The notes under the pieces were generated by a model. That model saw only the letters and a program-made list of their open reading frames with translations. It was not told the DNA's origin and did not search any database. 64,000 nt of DNA from contig VXAA01000855.1 in assembly GCA_013399115.1 (NCBI GenBank), positions 236,030-300,029 of the forward strand. Direction: 5' to 3'. The translations under genes were made by a program, and so were the position numbers. Shown here in pieces: positions 61,581 through 64,000 of the stretch (position 1 is its first letter; every line of letters begins with the position of its first letter). This DNA is from Anseranas semipalmata (taxonomy: Eukaryota > Chordata > Aves > Anseriformes > Anseranatidae).

Positions 61581-63457
61581 GCACACTGAACCCTCCCTAC
61601 CTCAGAATCCCCCTTTCAGGATGAAATGATGCTCATGAACTTTGAAAGATCAGATACCACCGAGGTGGGAAAGAGCAGCCATCTGGACAAAGCCTAGCAA
61701 AACTTCACTATCCATGAGCATTATCTTTGCTTCAGACAGGTGGGGAAAAAAGTAACAGCATTACGCTTCTCTCAGAGACTCCAGTGCACGGTTCCCAGGA
61801 AGCAGCAGGGGAATTTGCAAGCTAACAGCTTCACATGTGTGAGCTGAGAGCAGTCACCCTTCCCCGAGTGGGAAAACCCCGGGAAGTGATGCAGCCCAGC
61901 TCTAACAAGTGCCAGCAAAAGCGCTGCATTCTGCATATGCCACAGGGGAGACAAGGAAGCACGTATTAGATTGACCTGAGAGAGTTCTCAAAAGTTTTGT
62001 AAGGGGCCCTTTCCCCCCTCCTCTTGCAAAGGCAAATCATTTAGCTATCTCAAGTTCATGTCTACAGGATATGTCTAAGAGACATAAAATACCTTTCAGA
62101 ATTTCCTCCTTAAATGCATTTTCTAATCTTTGTTGTGTCGAGTCTATAGAGCCTGGGACCTGCCTGAGCTGCGGTCTGAATCGGGCCCACTGAGACCCCA
62201 GGAATCTCCTTCTAAAGTGCCTGTTTCTAGTTTTGAAATGTCACAAAACATCCAATAACATTTTCAGAGAGTGAAAAGTCTTCACCGGTACAAGCTAGAG
62301 TATCCTGAAGGATATTCCTCTGAAGGAGGCTCTACCGTTGGGTGGAGATGGCAGCAGGGTTTCTGTAGGAGGCTGCAACTGCGTAAGGACTTTGGACATC
62401 AGAGATAGTCCTAATCACACTGGCTGCAGGAGCTCAGTGGCAGCAAGTAGCCAAAAGTTTATGGTAAATTCATAGTGATGATAATACATAATAAAGTGTG
62501 ATAAGCTCCATCTTTATCATGTGAAAAACACCTCTGGAGCGTGCAGAGAGACACATGGATGACAGATCTTTCCTAATCGTCAAAAACTTTGTATTTCGGG
62601 GAACACAAGAACAAGATTAGGGGCCTATAAGACACATGCTACCTGACCACTGACTTCACCACACGAGCTAAAAGCAGGCAAATCTGGCCTGGATGAATAA
62701 CTACAGCTCCCGTGTGCTACTCACCCTGCTCGAGCACCGCGTGGTGGCCCTGTCCTTCTCATCCCTGCTCAGGGCCTTTGAAGGGGCCGGGCAGACAGGA
62801 TCCCTCCGGCACGGAGCTGCGTGGGGCAGCTCGCGGCCACGTGCTCCTGCTGCTGCTGAGCCCCCAGAAGCTTCCGGCTGTGGTAGGACAACGCCTGTCC
62901 CATGTCCACAATGAAAGCCTGCACGGGTGACATTGGCTGCTCCCCAAGACTTTCCCCTTTCATCTGAAGAGAATATGGACTACACTGAAGTGTCTGAACA
63001 CACACCAAGTATTCACATATTACTCCTGGCACCACTCAGGATTTCATCTCTCTGGGAATTTGTGTTCACACTTACTTAGAGTGCAGGTGTATCCATCTTC
63101 CCAGAGGTCATTTGGTCTGGATTTATTTCTCTGCCACCACACTCAGGCAACGCTCCTCTTCTGTTGTTTCATAACATGAGAAGAGTTAAGTATGTTTCTA
63201 TATGGGAAGCTCACAGAACGGCATCAGCTGGCCAACATAAAGACCCCAGCTGAGACTGTGAATGGTAAACATCCCACTGCTGTGCGCTGTATTAAAATGA
63301 GTGACCTTAATTCGCTGCCACTGGAGTAATAAGTGAATCCGACTAAGTCACGCTGACTCAACAGTTTGGGATTCCGGGGTTTACACAAACCTAGTGTTGA
63401 CGGATCTGTAACCACTTGCATGAGCTGACATCACCATTACAGAACCTGCTGCTAAGT

Positions 63458-63705
63458 GGATCAATCAGGGGAAAGCACCCGATAGTCCTGCGATATCATT
63501 TAAAGCAAATGTTAAATTTCTTTAGCTGGGTCCTTAGTTAACCATATTACCGTGACAAATATTTCTTTGTCTAGCATAAGTAGTTAGGATTTAATCACTT
63601 TAACGGCATCTTAATTACCCCCAATGAATTGAAAGGACATTTAATAGCAAAGATTAAATTGCCTTAATGAACGATTTTTGTGACTACATCAATATTTTAA
63701 CCACG
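63458..63705. promoter_or_regulatory. Candidate homeodomain-site cluster in ONECUT1 intron
   Basis: AT-rich block beside a GC-rich island. TTAAT or ATTAA cores occur at 63,591, 63,611, 63,641, 63,653 and 63,664. GGATCAATCA at 63,458-63,467 fits the ONECUT binding consensus, so autoregulation is conceivable. This is a motif-based guess. Confidence 0.25.
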
Positions 63706-64000
63706 TTAGCGCTTCCCGCCGCGCCCACGAGCGGTGGCGGCGGCCGGCCCCTGGGTGGCGACCTCTCCTCGCCTCGCCTCGCCTCGCCGCTGCCGCGCGG
63801 CTCCGCTCCGCCCGGCTGGGGCGCCCNTCCGCTCCGCTCCGCACCGCCCCGCTCCGCGCCGCCCAGGCAGGGAGCGCCCAGCGGCCCCGCGCCGCCCGCC
63901 CCGTCCCGCTCCCGCTAACGGGCTTTTACAGGTGAACCGCACCGGGCCCGCTGGCCACGGGCAGCCTCGCATCGCGCGTTACCGCCGGTTCTGGCACCGC
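63706..64000. promoter_or_regulatory. CpG-rich block at the right edge
   Basis: GC-rich, CpG-dense sequence with short tandem units (CCTCG near 63,770-63,787 and CGCTC near 63,801-63,855) and a single N at 63,827. It may be the flank of the CpG island that covers ONECUT1 exon 1, because the gene's upstream exon must lie to the right. No ONECUT coding sequence is visible in it on either strand. Confidence 0.5.

Larger units (their letters stand above)
56517..63705 (-). other. ONECUT1: ONECUT1 intron (3' part)
   Basis: Non-coding sequence upstream of the homeodomain exon. I find no cut-domain exon in it, so the intron continues past the window. GC-rich pockets occur near 56,810-57,080, 58,080-58,210, 59,390-59,660, 59,830-60,000, 60,180-60,310, 61,190-61,350 and 62,700-62,900. 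The ORFs there are low-complexity and overlap on both strands. The AT-rich stretch at about 59,700-59,825 is a possible conserved non-coding element, judged only by its non-repetitive, motif-rich look. Confidence 0.75.

Noticed and set aside
63706..63972. Right-edge GC-rich ORFs as ONECUT1 exon 1
   Set aside because: Neither strand shows cut-domain sequence or the conserved ONECUT N-terminal region.

Overview
The window looks like vertebrate nuclear DNA, most likely from a bird. Genes are sparse and split into exons. CpG-rich promoters sit in an AT-rich background, I recognise no SINE or LINE copies, and the two long runs of N fall inside CpG islands, as is common in short-read avian assemblies. 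I recognise only two protein-coding genes, both on the minus strand. From memory, this order and orientation match the ATOSA (FAM214A) - ONECUT1 neighbourhood of human chromosome 15q21 and the related bird chromosome. The species is not determined.

Layout, left to right. Positions 1-530 are an ATOSA intron. Positions 531-715 are ATOSA coding exon 2. A first intron of about 30 kb follows (716-30,685), with an internal CpG island and a 446-base gap near 19 kb. The tiny first coding segment of ATOSA is at 30,686-30,701, with its 5' UTR, a TATA box near 30,984-30,991 and a CpG island holding a 698-base gap (31,057-31,754). About 17 kb of intergenic DNA follows (about 32.2-49.25 kb), with GC-rich pockets but no gene I can support. 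A proposed ONECUT1 3' UTR of about 7 kb covers about 49,262-56,223. The last ONECUT1 coding exon, with the homeodomain, is at 56,224-56,516. From 56,517 to the end is ONECUT1 intron; the exon carrying the cut domain lies beyond the right edge.

The most striking signal is regulatory. The strand matching the ONECUT1 3' UTR carries ten miR-9-5p seed matches in about 4.1 kb, six of them full 8-mers. Three 8-mers and a let-7 8-mer fall within 73 bases. A tandem array of five overlapping AATAAA hexamers lies about 40 bases after the stop codon, so an ultra-short transcript that escapes all but possibly none of these sites is conceivable. Other points are four CACGTG E-boxes in 45 bp of the ONECUT1 intron, two of them inside an 18-bp perfect palindrome, and a possible alternative ATOSA promoter at the 19-kb island.

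Almost all other open reading frames are short, overlap on both strands, or arise in GC-rich low-complexity sequence. I do not call them genes.
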